NCBI GenBank assembly: GCA_017305935.1
Contig: JAFKJU010000015.1
Location: 143,907 to 207,906, forward strand
Source of the DNA: Hyphomicrobiales bacterium
GTDB taxonomy: Bacteria > Pseudomonadota > Alphaproteobacteria > Rhizobiales > Rhizobiaceae
Reading direction: 5' to 3'
Length of the DNA stretch: 64,000 nt
Shown: piece after piece, positions 34,450 through 43,430 of the stretch
Numbering within the stretch: the first letter of the stretch is position 1
Layout of the letters: each line of letters begins with the position of its first letter
Position numbers and translations under genes: made by a program
Notes under the pieces: model-generated
What the model saw: only the letters and a program-made list of their open reading frames with translations
Told to the model about the DNA's origin: nothing
The model's database searches: none

Positions 34450-35739
34450 CTAGCGCAGCTTTTCACGCTGCTGGAAATACCACATGCCGATGGCGAGCGC
34501 CTGGTTGCCCAGGAAACGGCCGATGGGCAGACGCCAGTGGCGAACGTCGGCGAAGACGTCGAAATCGCCGGTGTCGCCGGTCATCGCCCGCGCCATGATC
34601 TCCCCGACGACATGCGACGTGGCGACGCCGTGGCCGGAATAGCCCTGCGCGTAAAGGACATTGGGGGCGACGCGGCCGAGCTGCGGGATGCGGTTGATGG
34701 AAATCCCGTCCTGCCCCTGCCAGGCGAAGGCGATGCGCATGTCCGCAAGCTGCGGAAAGGTCTTGACGATCGCCGGGCGCAGCACCTCGGCGATATCGGC
34801 GGTTTCGCGCCCGGAATAATTGGTGCCGCTGCCGAACAGCAGGCGGCGATCCGCCGTCAGCCGGTAATAATCGAGCACGAAGCGCGTGTCGTAGATGGCC
34901 AGATCCTGCGGATTGATCGCGCGTGCGACATCCGCCGACAAAGGCTCGGTCGTCACGATGCCGAGCGAGGCGGGAAACAGCATGCCGGCGAGCCTCATCG
35001 GCGCCAGCCGGTGCAGGGCATTGCCGGCAATGAGGATCTTGTCGGCCCGCACACGCCCGGCCGCCGTCACCAGTTCCGGCCGCCGGCCATGGCGGATCCC
35101 CTCGACCTTCGTATCCTCGAAGATCTGCGCGCCGAGGCCGCGGGCCGCCTCCGCCTCTCCGAGACACAGATTGAGCGAATGGACATGCATGTTGCGCCGG
35201 TTGACGAGGCCGGCATGGTAGATATCCGTGCCGACGAGATCGCGAACCGCCGGCCCGCGCAGGAATTCGACCTCGCTCTCCATGCCGTGCGCGCAGGCGG
35301 CGCGATACATGTCTTCCAGCTCGGCGACATGCGAGGGCTGATAGGCGGCTTGCATGTGGCCGAATTTCAGGTCGCAGCGGATCGCATATTTTTCCACCCG
35401 CCGGCGGATGATCTCGTGCCCGCGCCAACGCAGGTTCCAGACGAAATCCGCCGCATCGCGTCCGAGCTTGCGGGCGAACTGCCTTTCCATCGCCCGGTCG
35501 CCGGAGAGCGAGCCGGTGATCTGCCCGCCATTGCGGCTCGATGCGCCCCAGGCGATGCGATTGGCCTCCAGCACCGCCACCCGCACGCCGCGCTCGGCCA
35601 GCTCCACCGCCGTCGAGATGCCGGTGAAACCGCCGCCGACGATGGCGACATCGACATCGATGCTCTCCTGAAGCTTGGGAAACGGCGGGACGGGATTGGC
35701 GGTGGCGGCGTAATAGGATTTGCAGTAGCTCTCGGCCAT
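34450..35739 (-). CDS. FAD-dependent amine oxidoreductase (PuuB/OrdL-like)
   Basis: This 429-residue flavoenzyme of the DAO family has the dinucleotide-binding motif VAIVGGGFTGISTAVELAER near the N-terminus, the family block AWGASSRNGGQITGSL and a C-terminal FAD-binding GYSGHGVATSH. PuuB oxidises gamma-glutamylputrescine. A glutamine-synthetase-like ligase lies 35 bases upstream in the same unit, reproducing the PuuA-PuuB pair. The substrate here is inferred to be a gamma-glutamylated amine or an N-methyl amino compound. Confidence 0.9.
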   Translation of the reverse strand: MAESYCKSYYAATANPVPPFPKLQESIDVDVAIVGGGFTGISTAVELAERGVRVAVLEANRIAWGASSRNGGQITGSLSGDRAMERQFARKLGRDAADFVWNLRWRGHEIIRRRVEKYAIRCDLKFGHMQAAYQPSHVAELEDMYRAACAHGMESEVEFLRGPAVRDLVGTDIYHAGLVNRRNMHVHSLNLCLGEAEAARGLGAQIFEDTKVEGIRHGRRPELVTAAGRVRADKILIAGNALHRLAPMRLAGMLFPASLGIVTTEPLSADVARAINPQDLAIYDTRFVLDYYRLTADRRLLFGSGTNYSGRETADIAEVLRPAIVKTFPQLADMRIAFAWQGQDGISINRIPQLGRVAPNVLYAQGYSGHGVATSHVVGEIMARAMTGDTGDFDVFADVRHWRLPIGRFLGNQALAIGMWYFQQREKLR

Positions 35740-35774
35740 GATCGGGCACTCGGTCCTGAATCGATTGGAATGGC

Positions 35775-37136
35775 TTATACCGAAAGGCGATAGGTTTCGA
35801 TTTCGAAATCGGTCACGCGCGCGGCAAAAACATCCTGCTCCTGCTGCTTGCAGGCGGCGAAGGCGGTGACGAATTCCGGCTGCAGCAGCCGCGCCGCCCG
35901 CTCCGAGGACCTGAACCAGTCCAGCGCCTGCCGCCAGTCGCGCGCCAGCACCGGCGCTGCGACCTCATGCGAATTGCTGCCGACCGGCTGGCCGGGCGCG
36001 ATCCGATTCTCGATGCCGTCGAGGACAGCGCCGAGGATGGCCGCCAGCACCAGATAGGGGTTGGCGTCCGTGCCGGCGACGCGGTGCTCAATGCGGCGGG
36101 CGGCATGCGGGCCGGCGGGAATGCGCAGCGCCGCCGTGCGGTTCTCGTAGCCCCAGGCGACGGTGGTCGGCGCAAGGCCGCCGGGCGCAAGCCGGCGATA
36201 GGAGTTCAGGTGCGGCGCGAAGACCAGCGTCATCTCGGCCATGGCGGCGAGAAGGCCGCCGACGCCATGCAGCATGGCGTCCGAGCCGCGCGCGCTGCCG
36301 TCGTCGAAAATGTTGCGGCCGTCGCGGTCGAGGATCGAGAAATGGACGTGCAACCCGTTGCCGGCATGGTCGGGATAGGGTTTCGCCATGAAGCTCGCCA
36401 GATGGCCGTGCCGGCGGGCGGCGCTGCGGATGATCTGCTTGAAGAACAGCGTGTCGTCGGCGATGCGCAGCGCATCCGCCTTGTGCTGCAGGTTGAACTC
36501 GAACTGCCGCGGCGCGCCTTCGGCAATCGCCGCATCGACAGCGATGCCGTTTGCCGCCGCCATGGCATAGACTTCGTCGAGGAAGGGCGCGAAATCGTCG
36601 AGCTCGGCCAGCGAATAGATATTGTCGACATGCCGCGAAGGGCTGGATGCGCTGCCGCGTGCCGGCGCGGGGTGGGCCTCGGTGGGATCGATCAGGTAGA
36701 ATTCGACTTCAGTCGCCACGACGGGCGTCAGGCCCAACCGGTCGAAACGGGCGAGCACATCGACGAGCAGCCGGCGCCCATCGGCGAAATAGGGCGCGCC
36801 GTCTTCCTTCTTCATCCACATCGGCAGGAGAAGGCCGCCCGCGCCGGAAAAACCGAGATCGAGCGCCGCCCGGCCGGTCGCCTCGCAGACGCCGTCGAGA
36901 TCGCCGCGCTCCAGCGTCAGCCGCGTGCCGGCGACGTCCGTGCCCCAGATATCGACGCCGACGGAGGAGAGCGGCATGCGGATGCCCTCGCTCCCGAGTT
37001 TGGCCAGCTTTGCCCCCGGCACGCGCTTTCCACGAAAAATGCCGTTCATGTCGCAGATGGCGGCAAGCGCGTAGGGATCGCCCGCCTTGTCCGTCGCCGG
37101 GGCATCGTGGCGCCCGGCGAGATCGATGTTGAGCAT
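35775..37136 (-). CDS. Glutamine synthetase-family ligase (PuuA/GlnT-like)
   Basis: The 453-residue protein has GS-fold blocks: VVATEVEFYLID (metal-binding Glu residues), NGLHVHFSI, LAPTTVAWGYENRTAALRI and RIEHRVAGTDANPYLVLAAI (active-site Arg/Glu). It is not the housekeeping GlnA type; the closest functional analogue is gamma-glutamylputrescine synthetase, which ligates glutamate to an amine using ATP. Its product could feed the FAD enzyme encoded next. It is divergent from the NTF2-like gene, with a 160-base control region between. Confidence 0.88.
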   Translation of the reverse strand: MLNIDLAGRHDAPATDKAGDPYALAAICDMNGIFRGKRVPGAKLAKLGSEGIRMPLSSVGVDIWGTDVAGTRLTLERGDLDGVCEATGRAALDLGFSGAGGLLLPMWMKKEDGAPYFADGRRLLVDVLARFDRLGLTPVVATEVEFYLIDPTEAHPAPARGSASSPSRHVDNIYSLAELDDFAPFLDEVYAMAAANGIAVDAAIAEGAPRQFEFNLQHKADALRIADDTLFFKQIIRSAARRHGHLASFMAKPYPDHAGNGLHVHFSILDRDGRNIFDDGSARGSDAMLHGVGGLLAAMAEMTLVFAPHLNSYRRLAPGGLAPTTVAWGYENRTAALRIPAGPHAARRIEHRVAGTDANPYLVLAAILGAVLDGIENRIAPGQPVGSNSHEVAAPVLARDWRQALDWFRSSERAARLLQPEFVTAFAACKQQEQDVFAARVTDFEIETYRLSV

Positions 37137-37217
37137 AATATACTCCTTGGGGAAAGATTCGCGGGCGTCGGTCGAAGCGCCTTTCCTCCATCCCTAGCCG
37201 CCCCGGCTGGGGTGGAG

Positions 37218-37247
37218 AATAACCCGGCGGAGGTAGTGACCCCCGCC
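37218..37247 (+). promoter_or_regulatory. Shared cluster motif, copy 1 (upstream of NTF2-like operon)
   Basis: The motif begins AATAACCCGGCGGAGGTA and continues to CCCCCGCC, with GGCGG/CCGCC inverted arms. The first 18 bases match the motif at 45452-45478 (minus) with one mismatch, and both copies point toward a downstream gene of the same cluster. It ends 48 bases before the ATG at 37296 and is also 82 bases upstream of the divergent ligase. Candidate binding site for the cluster's LuxR regulator, or a conserved leader element. Confidence 0.62.
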
Positions 37248-37295
37248 ACCGCCTTTGCCAGAGTGCCCCCATCGACAGCGCAAAGGGAGACCGAC

Positions 37296-37724
37296 ATGTC
37301 GGAAAAGGACGTAACAGGGGTACGCGCCGCCATCGACGCATGGCTCGACGGCTGGACCTTCAGCCCCAGCAATCCGTGGAGCATCGAGAAATTCGCCCGC
37401 ATCCTCGACAAGGACGCCATGGTGATCGACGATTATGGCGGGCAGCTTTCGCTGCTCTACGGCCATAAGGACTATGTCGGCATCTGGGGCGAGATGGTCA
37501 AGCAATACATGGTCGAATGGGCGATCAAGGCCGAGGAGGAATCGGTGCAGATCTGGGTCGACGGCAATATCGCCTGCGCCTCGTTCATCCTGCGCGGCGG
37601 CGGCATGCTGGCCAGCGGCCCGGCGAAACTGCGCCAATGGTGTACCTTTCCGATGGAAAAGCGCGACGGCAAGTGGGTCATCCTCAAGGAACACATCACC
37701 ACCGACCCGGACTATTCCACCTGA
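37296..37724 (+). CDS. NTF2-like/SnoaL-fold protein
   Basis: The 142-residue protein has the length and pattern of a small cone-shaped NTF2-like domain (GVRAAIDAWLDGWTFSPSNP, then DYGGQLSLLYGHKDYVGIW, then DGKWVILKEHITTDP). The start at 37296 follows AAAGGGAGACCGAC. The fold serves isomerases, dehydratases, small Rieske-oxygenase subunits and binding proteins, so function cannot be assigned. It leads a rightward operon with the deacetylase-fold and C45 genes. Confidence 0.72.
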   Translation: MSEKDVTGVRAAIDAWLDGWTFSPSNPWSIEKFARILDKDAMVIDDYGGQLSLLYGHKDYVGIWGEMVKQYMVEWAIKAEEESVQIWVDGNIACASFILRGGGMLASGPAKLRQWCTFPMEKRDGKWVILKEHITTDPDYST

Positions 37725-37767
37725 GGCGGGGCAATCCCGAACGCAAGCGACGAAAGGAAGAACGACG

Positions 37768-38655
37768 ATGCCGACACGCTGTGCCCTGACCTTCGATTTC
37801 GACGCCATGTCCGTGTGGCTCGGCTCCTACAAGACGCGCAATCCCTCAATGGTATCGCGCGGCGAGTTCGGCGCCATCGCCGTGCCGCGCATCCTCGATC
37901 TTCTGGGCAAACATCGCCTGCCGGGAACCTTCTGCATTCCCGGCCATACCGCGCTTGCCTATCCCGATATCGTCAAGCGCATCCGCGACGAGGGCCACGA
38001 GATCGTCCATCACGGCTGGGTGCATGAAAACCCGGCGGAGTTCGACGAGGCCGGCGAGCGCGAGAATATCGAAAAGGGGCTGGAGGCGCTGCACAAGGCG
38101 GCGAACGTGCGCCCGAAGGGCTATCGCTCCCCCTCCTGGGATTTTTCCGAGCGCACCATCAAGATCCTGCTCGACTACGGTTTCAGCTATGATTCAAGCC
38201 TGATGGGGTCGGATTTCATTCCCTATTATGCCCGCATCGACGACCGTTTCGACGACAAGACGCCCTACCATTTCGGGCCGAACGTCGATCTGGTCGAGCT
38301 GCCGGTCGCCTGGGTGATGGACGATTTCCCGCATTTCGAATTCGTCGACAAGGACACCTACGGTCTCTCGGCCCCCTCCAAGGTCGAAGAGATCTGGCGG
38401 GACGAATTCGATTATGTTCACAACAACATTCCGGATGCGCTGTTCTCCATCACCATGCATCCACAGGTGATCGGCCGAGGCCACCGGCTGATGATGCTGG
38501 AGCGGCTGATCGAAGATTTTTCCCGCCGCGACGGCGTCACCTTCTCCACCATGGGCGCCTATGCCGAACGCTGGCGCGCGGAAAACCCACTTGCCGAATG
38601 GCTGACATCCGGTGCGCCGCAGGCGCAATCGGCCTGCGGCCGCGACGCGCTTTAA
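37768..38655 (+). CDS. Polysaccharide deacetylase-fold (carbohydrate esterase 4-like) hydrolase
   Basis: The 295-residue metal-dependent amidase has the catalytic TFDFDAMSVW near the N-terminus, the metal-ligand block HEIVHHGWVHEN, RSPSWDFSERTIKILLDYGF and a late ITMHPQVIGRG. This subgroup includes PuuE-like allantoinases and amide hydrolases as well as chitin deacetylases. There is no signal peptide, so a cytoplasmic small-molecule amide is more likely than a polysaccharide. It starts 43 bases after the NTF2-like gene. Confidence 0.87.
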   Translation: MPTRCALTFDFDAMSVWLGSYKTRNPSMVSRGEFGAIAVPRILDLLGKHRLPGTFCIPGHTALAYPDIVKRIRDEGHEIVHHGWVHENPAEFDEAGERENIEKGLEALHKAANVRPKGYRSPSWDFSERTIKILLDYGFSYDSSLMGSDFIPYYARIDDRFDDKTPYHFGPNVDLVELPVAWVMDDFPHFEFVDKDTYGLSAPSKVEEIWRDEFDYVHNNIPDALFSITMHPQVIGRGHRLMMLERLIEDFSRRDGVTFSTMGAYAERWRAENPLAEWLTSGAPQAQSACGRDAL

Positions 38656-38679
38656 TCCTTCAAATCAAGGCAGATATTC

Positions 38680-39723
38680 ATGGTGACGATCTATCGCTCC
38701 ACCGAGATGGAGCCGCGCGCCCGCGGCCGGGAATTCGGCAACCGGTTCGCGGCCAAGGTGAAGGCCAATGTGGAAACCTATGGCGCGCTGTTTACGCGCT
38801 TTTCCGGGGGCGGCATCGATATCCCGGCCGCCGGCAAGACAGCGCTCGCCGCGACCGCCGGTTTCGCACCGGCGCTGCACGAGGAAATGCTCGGCATCGC
38901 CGAAGGCGCCGGTGTCGATCCTGTGCTGATCGGCGCGCTCAACGCCCGCACCGAAATCCTGGCCATGGCAAAGGCTGCGACACGCGGCGAATGCTCCGCC
39001 GTCATCCACCTGACGCCGGAACTGACGGCCCCGGTGGCCGTGCAGACCTGGGACTGGTATTACAGTTTTGACGATGCCTGGCTGGTCTGGGAAATCCCGC
39101 TGGCCGACGGCAGCGTCACCAAGACGATGACCGAATACGGCATCGTCGGCAAGGCCGGCCTCAACACGCGCGGCCTCGGCCTGCTGTTCACCATCCTGCA
39201 TCACACGGCCGATGGCGCGGAGATCGGCGTGCCCGTGCATGTGGCGGCGCGCGCCGTGCTCGATGGCGCGGCCAATCTTTTTCGCGCGGCGCAGATGCTG
39301 GGGACGGCGAAGGTGTCGGCATCGAGCTCCCTCAACCTCGCCGGCTTCGAGGGCGGCGTCGGCAAGGCGATGACGGTGGAAATGCATCCGGGCGGACCCA
39401 GCTTCGTGCTGCCGGATGCCGAGGGCTTGATCGTCCATACCAACCATTTCCTCGCCCCCGGCCCGGCCGCGCACGACACCGAGCCGCGCGCCTTCCCCGA
39501 CACGTTGCTGCGCCGCGATCTGCTGCGCCGCGAACTCGGCGGCATCGGCCGGCCGGGCGTCGAGGATGTGCTTGCGGCGATGCGCCGTCATGAGGGTTTC
39601 GAAGGCGCGGTCTGCTGCCGTCCCGAGCCCGGCGAAGACCCGGCCACGGCCTATCAGACGCTGGCGACCGTTATCCTCGATCTTGCCGACGGCGAACTGA
39701 CCGTCCTCAAAGGACAGCCCTGA
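38680..39723 (+). CDS. C45-family (penicillin acyltransferase-like) Ntn hydrolase
   Basis: The 347-residue protein resembles acyl-CoA:6-aminopenicillanate acyltransferase. The N-terminal-nucleophile Cys is Cys105 in TRGECSAV, where autocatalytic cleavage of the Glu-Cys peptide bond is expected. Other family blocks are AVQTWDWYYSF, TMTEYGIVGKAGLN and HTNHFLAP. Such enzymes remove or transfer acyl groups from amines. In this cluster it may deacylate the imported compound. A strong bidirectional terminator follows. Confidence 0.87.
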   Translation: MVTIYRSTEMEPRARGREFGNRFAAKVKANVETYGALFTRFSGGGIDIPAAGKTALAATAGFAPALHEEMLGIAEGAGVDPVLIGALNARTEILAMAKAATRGECSAVIHLTPELTAPVAVQTWDWYYSFDDAWLVWEIPLADGSVTKTMTEYGIVGKAGLNTRGLGLLFTILHHTADGAEIGVPVHVAARAVLDGAANLFRAAQMLGTAKVSASSSLNLAGFEGGVGKAMTVEMHPGGPSFVLPDAEGLIVHTNHFLAPGPAAHDTEPRAFPDTLLRRDLLRRELGGIGRPGVEDVLAAMRRHEGFEGAVCCRPEPGEDPATAYQTLATVILDLADGELTVLKGQP

Positions 39724-39741
39724 GAGGAATTTCCTGTTCCG

Positions 39742-39776
39742 AAAGCGGTGCGGACGGTCTCGTCTGCACCGCTTTT
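39742..39776. terminator. Bidirectional rho-independent terminator
   Basis: The 15-base arms AAAGCGGTGCGGACG (39742-39756) and CGTCTGCACCGCTTT (39761-39775) pair with a single G-T mismatch around a GTCT loop. The hairpin has GAAA on one side and TTTTC on the other, so either strand yields a short U run. It lies between the convergent C45 and LuxR genes. Confidence 0.85.
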
Positions 39777-39783
39777 CGCATGG

Positions 39784-40674
39784 TCAATGCACCGCCTGCA
39801 TCGCCGGCTCGCCTGCATCGAGGATGTGGTTGATGAACAGCAGGAAAAGCTCGGCCTGCGAGGAGATGCGCACCTTGCCGTAGAGATTGCGCCGGTGGAC
39901 CTTCACCGTCTCGATGCTGATGTTCAGCGTCAGGCCGATGGAGGTGTTGGAATGGCCGCGCAGCACCATGGCGGCGATCTCGGCCTCGCGGCTGGTGACA
40001 TTGTAGGCGGCAAGCCATCGAACGGTGATCGGCAATGCGGCCGGCTGGCTGGCCTCCCCCGCCGCCCATTGCTCCAGCCGGCTCCGGACATGGCGCTTCA
40101 GGAGAGATTCGAGCAGCGGCGCGATGTGGCGGATGCGCCCGGCATCGGCCGGCGTGTAGTGCTCGGATTTCGCCCGCCGCCCGAGGGAGAGGTGAATGAC
40201 CCGCTTGCCATCGACCGGAAACAGCAGCCCGATCTCGTCGATCATCTGCACCTTGCGGTAGTAGGTCTGGTAGAAATCGCTTTCGTTGAAACTGTCGGGG
40301 GCGATCTCGTCGAGCAGGAAGGCACCGCCGCCATGTTGTTCGAGGCACAGCCGGTAGAAGGGATCGAGCACATAGGCGCCCTGGCAGTAGAGCATCTGGA
40401 AATAGTTCGGCTCCTGCGGCGACCACTGGTGCAGGATGAGCGGCGGCTTGTCGACGGCGAAGACGAGCGCCACGCAATTGTCGATCGCCACCGAGGCATT
40501 GATGAAATCCCGGAGCGCGGCGAAGAAATACTCCGTCTCGATGGAATCGACCAGCCGCGCCAGCAGCACCGGCTCGGAAAGGCCGGGGGCGCCGGAGGCT
40601 GGCTCCGGCGCCTGCGTTTGACGGGCGGGATTGTCGGGCCAGGTGTCCGCGACGGTGCAATTGCTTCGTGTCAT
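39784..40674 (-). CDS. LuxR-family transcriptional regulator
   Basis: The 296-residue protein has a C-terminal GerE helix-turn-helix (VTSREAEIAAMVLRGHSNTS, then IGLTLNISIETVKVHRRNLY). The N-terminal ~210 residues show no REC or AHL-binding signature I recognise, so the ligand is unknown. It is the last gene of the leftward ABC-transporter operon, 25 bases after a permease, and it probably controls the cluster. The motif shared by 37218 and 45452 is a candidate target. Confidence 0.88.
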   Translation of the reverse strand: MTRSNCTVADTWPDNPARQTQAPEPASGAPGLSEPVLLARLVDSIETEYFFAALRDFINASVAIDNCVALVFAVDKPPLILHQWSPQEPNYFQMLYCQGAYVLDPFYRLCLEQHGGGAFLLDEIAPDSFNESDFYQTYYRKVQMIDEIGLLFPVDGKRVIHLSLGRRAKSEHYTPADAGRIRHIAPLLESLLKRHVRSRLEQWAAGEASQPAALPITVRWLAAYNVTSREAEIAAMVLRGHSNTSIGLTLNISIETVKVHRRNLYGKVRISSQAELFLLFINHILDAGEPAMQAVH

Positions 40675-40699
40675 GCCGGGCTCCCTCCCGTTTCGGCGT

Positions 40700-41479
40700 T
40701 TATCCCCGGTAGCGTGTCAGGCGCAGCGCAAGCGCCGAACTGCCGATGGTCAAAAGCAGGATCAGCGTGCCCAGCGCATTGATCGACGGATCGAGCCCGG
40801 TGCGCAACATGCCCCAGACCAGCGTCGGCAGGGTATTACCGCCGCCGATCAGGAAGAAGGTGATGACGAAATCGTCGAGCGACAGCGCCATGGCGATCAA
40901 CGCCGCGCCGAACAGCGTCGGCCGGATCAGCGGGAAGGTGACGGTGAGGAAGGTCTTCAGCGGCGATGCGCCGAGGTCGCGGGCGCTGTCGATCACCGCA
41001 TAGTCGAAATCCCGAAGACGCGCCGTGACGATGAGGATGACGAAGGGCATGGTGAAGGTCAGATGCGCCAGCACCACCGTCACCAGACTGAGCTTCACGC
41101 CGAGCACCGAAAACAGCGACAGCAACGCCAGCGCCAGCACGAGCGGCGGCATCATCATCGGCAGGCCGAAGAGGAAGAAGGCGGCGGCAGACTGGCGCGG
41201 GCGCAGGCGCACGATCACCATGGCGGCGGCGGTGCCGATGACGGTCGCCGCCACACCGACCGCGCCGGTGACGGTGGCGCTGTTGGCAAGCGCGCTCCAG
41301 AAATCGTCCCGCGCCATCAGCGCGCCGTACCAGCCGAAGGTAAAGCCCCGGATCGGGAAGGTCATCAGGCTGGAAGAGCCGAAGGAGAACAGGACGACCA
41401 GCACCAGCGGCGCGACCATGAAGATCATGCACAGGATACCGATCGTGGTATTGGCAAGGCGGCCATAGGCGATGTTCAT
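40700..41479 (-). CDS. PotC-type ABC permease
   Basis: A 259-residue inner-membrane permease with the EAA-like ATPase-contact loop (IDSARDLGASPLKTFLTVTF then PLIRP) and several hydrophobic helices. Its ATG overlaps the stop of the partner permease (41476-41479, ATGA). It is the second permease of a polyamine/opine-type (PotABCD-like) importer in a leftward operon with binding protein, ATPase and SDR. Confidence 0.93.
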   Translation of the reverse strand: MNIAYGRLANTTIGILCMIFMVAPLVLVVLFSFGSSSLMTFPIRGFTFGWYGALMARDDFWSALANSATVTGAVGVAATVIGTAAAMVIVRLRPRQSAAAFFLFGLPMMMPPLVLALALLSLFSVLGVKLSLVTVVLAHLTFTMPFVILIVTARLRDFDYAVIDSARDLGASPLKTFLTVTFPLIRPTLFGAALIAMALSLDDFVITFFLIGGGNTLPTLVWGMLRTGLDPSINALGTLILLLTIGSSALALRLTRYRG

Positions 41480-42333
41480 TTGGGCCTCAACACGGTTTTG
41501 AGCGCGAGCCAGACGAAAGCGATCACGGCGATGGAGGCCGTAATGGTGAGATAGGTCATCGCCGCGCCGAGCGGCACGTTCATGCGCAGGCCGAACTGGC
41601 TTTCGATGAAATTGCCCATCATCATCGTGCGGGTGCCGCCGACCATGCGCGGCGTCACGTAATCCCCCGCCGTGACCAGGAAACAGAGCGCGAAGGCGGT
41701 GACCAGCGCCGGCACGCAGCGCGGCAGCACCGCATCGCGCACCGCAGCCCAGGGCGAGGCCCCGAGATCGCGCGCCGCCTCGATGGTCTTCTCCTCGATG
41801 GAGCGCAAGGCGCCGTAGAGCGGCAGGATGGCGAAGGGAAGCAGGTAGCTGACCAGCACCAGCACCACGGCGACCGGGCTATAGAGCAGCGCCTCGATCG
41901 GCTCGCGCACGATACCGAGGCCGACCAGCGTGTTGTTGACGATGCCGTCCCGCCCGAGAAGGGTGCGCCAGGCATAGATCTTGACGAGATAGCCGCCGAA
42001 CAGCGTCAGCAGCGTCGCCGCCAGCAGGATGCCGCTGAAGCGGCGACCGCGCGTCCAGATCAGATGCGCGACGATAAAGGCGAGCACGGTGGTGACGCTG
42101 GCGATCAGGAAGCCGATGCCCATGGTGAACAGGATGGGCGGGCCGTAGGAGCCGACCACCTTGGCGTAATTGCCGAGATCGAAACCCGGCACGATCTTGA
42201 ACAGCGAGACCTTGAAGAAGGACACGACGAGGAAATACAGCATCGGGCCGATGAACAGCCCGGCGAGCACGGCGGCGGCCGGCAGCAGCAGCGCCCCGTC
42301 GCGTTTCAGGGAAAGCGGTGCGCCGTCGCTCAT
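41476..42333 (-). CDS. PotB-type ABC permease
   Basis: The 285-residue inner-membrane permease has the ATPase-contact loop IEAARDLGASPWAAVRDAVL followed by PRCVP. The ATG at 42333 overlaps the ATPase stop (ATGA), which I prefer over the upstream in-frame start at 42348. It pairs with the permease at 40700-41479. Confidence 0.93.
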   Translation of the reverse strand: MSDGAPLSLKRDGALLLPAAAVLAGLFIGPMLYFLVVSFFKVSLFKIVPGFDLGNYAKVVGSYGPPILFTMGIGFLIASVTTVLAFIVAHLIWTRGRRFSGILLAATLLTLFGGYLVKIYAWRTLLGRDGIVNNTLVGLGIVREPIEALLYSPVAVVLVLVSYLLPFAILPLYGALRSIEEKTIEAARDLGASPWAAVRDAVLPRCVPALVTAFALCFLVTAGDYVTPRMVGGTRTMMMGNFIESQFGLRMNVPLGAAMTYLTITASIAVIAFVWLALKTVLRPK

Positions 42334-43427
42334 GGCGTCACCACCCATTGGTCGGCGGACATCCAGCCGACATCGATGCTGTCGCCCGGCAGAAGATCGC
42401 CCTCCTGCAGACAGGCGATGAAGGTCTCGCCGTTTTGCAGGCGCACGGTGTATTGCACCTGCGCGCCGAGGAAGATGCGCTGCGTCACCGTTCCCGAAAA
42501 GCGATGATCGCAGCGGGCAGCGGCAGCACCGAGGCGCACCTTTTCCGGCCTGACGCCGACCAGTACGTCGCCGTCCGGCCCCGCATCGTCGAAGGCGAAG
42601 GCGCCCTCGATGCTGACGCGGGCGAGCCTGCGACAGGCCTTCAGGAAATTGGCCTCGCCGACGAAGGTGGAGACGAAATGCGTCTTCGGCCGCAGATAGA
42701 TTTCCTCCGGCGTGCCGACCTGCTCGACCTTGCCGCGCGACATCACCACCACCTTGGTGGCGAGCAGCATGGCTTCGGCCTGGTCGTGGGTGACGAAGAC
42801 GAAGGTGCCGCCGATCTCGGCATGCAGCCGGCGCAGTTCCTCCTGCATCGCCTGGCGCAGCTTGAGGTCGAGGGCGGCGAAGGGCTCATCGAGCAACAGC
42901 ACTTTCGGCCGCATGATCAGGGCGCGGGCCAGTGCGATGCGCTGCTGCTGGCCGCCGGAAAGCTGCGGCGGCAGCTTGTCGGCGAAGGCCTCCATCTGCA
43001 CCAGCGCCAGCATGTCGCGCACGCGGGCATCGACCTCGGCGCGCGGCGTGCCGGCGATGCGCAGGCCATAGCCGACATTCTGGCGGATGGTCATGTGCGG
43101 AAACAGGCCGTAGCCCTGAAACACCATGTTGGTGGGCCGCTTTTCCGGCGGCAGCCGCGTCACATCGCGGCCGCCGATGAGGATCGCCCCTTCCGAGGGC
43201 TCGACGAAGCCGCCGAGCATTTTCAGCAGGGTGGTCTTGCCGCAACCCGAAGGGCCAAGGATCGCCAGAAAGTCCCCCTCGTGGAAATCGAGGTCGAGCG
43301 GATGGACGGCCCGGTAGATCCCGTAACTCTTGGCAAGCCCCTGAAGGCGGACAAGCGGCTCAGCGTTCACACGACCCACTCCATTCCCGAGGGCGGCGAT
43401 TGTTGGGGGTAAAACGTTCACGGTCAT
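42330..43427 (-). CDS. PotA-type ABC ATPase
   Basis: The 365-residue ATPase has Walker [12 protein letters not shown], signature [15 protein letters not shown], Walker B VLLLDEPFAALD, H-loop VTHDQAEAM and a C-terminal TOBE domain (GVRPEKVRLGAAAARCDHRF) with a closing DSIDVGW. It lies three bases after the binding-protein stop and overlaps the first permease. It powers the polyamine-type importer of the amine cluster. Confidence 0.93.
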   Translation of the reverse strand: MTVNVLPPTIAALGNGVGRVNAEPLVRLQGLAKSYGIYRAVHPLDLDFHEGDFLAILGPSGCGKTTLLKMLGGFVEPSEGAILIGGRDVTRLPPEKRPTNMVFQGYGLFPHMTIRQNVGYGLRIAGTPRAEVDARVRDMLALVQMEAFADKLPPQLSGGQQQRIALARALIMRPKVLLLDEPFAALDLKLRQAMQEELRRLHAEIGGTFVFVTHDQAEAMLLATKVVVMSRGKVEQVGTPEEIYLRPKTHFVSTFVGEANFLKACRRLARVSIEGAFAFDDAGPDGDVLVGVRPEKVRLGAAAARCDHRFSGTVTQRIFLGAQVQYTVRLQNGETFIACLQEGDLLPGDSIDVGWMSADQWVVTP

Positions 43428-43430
43428 ACC

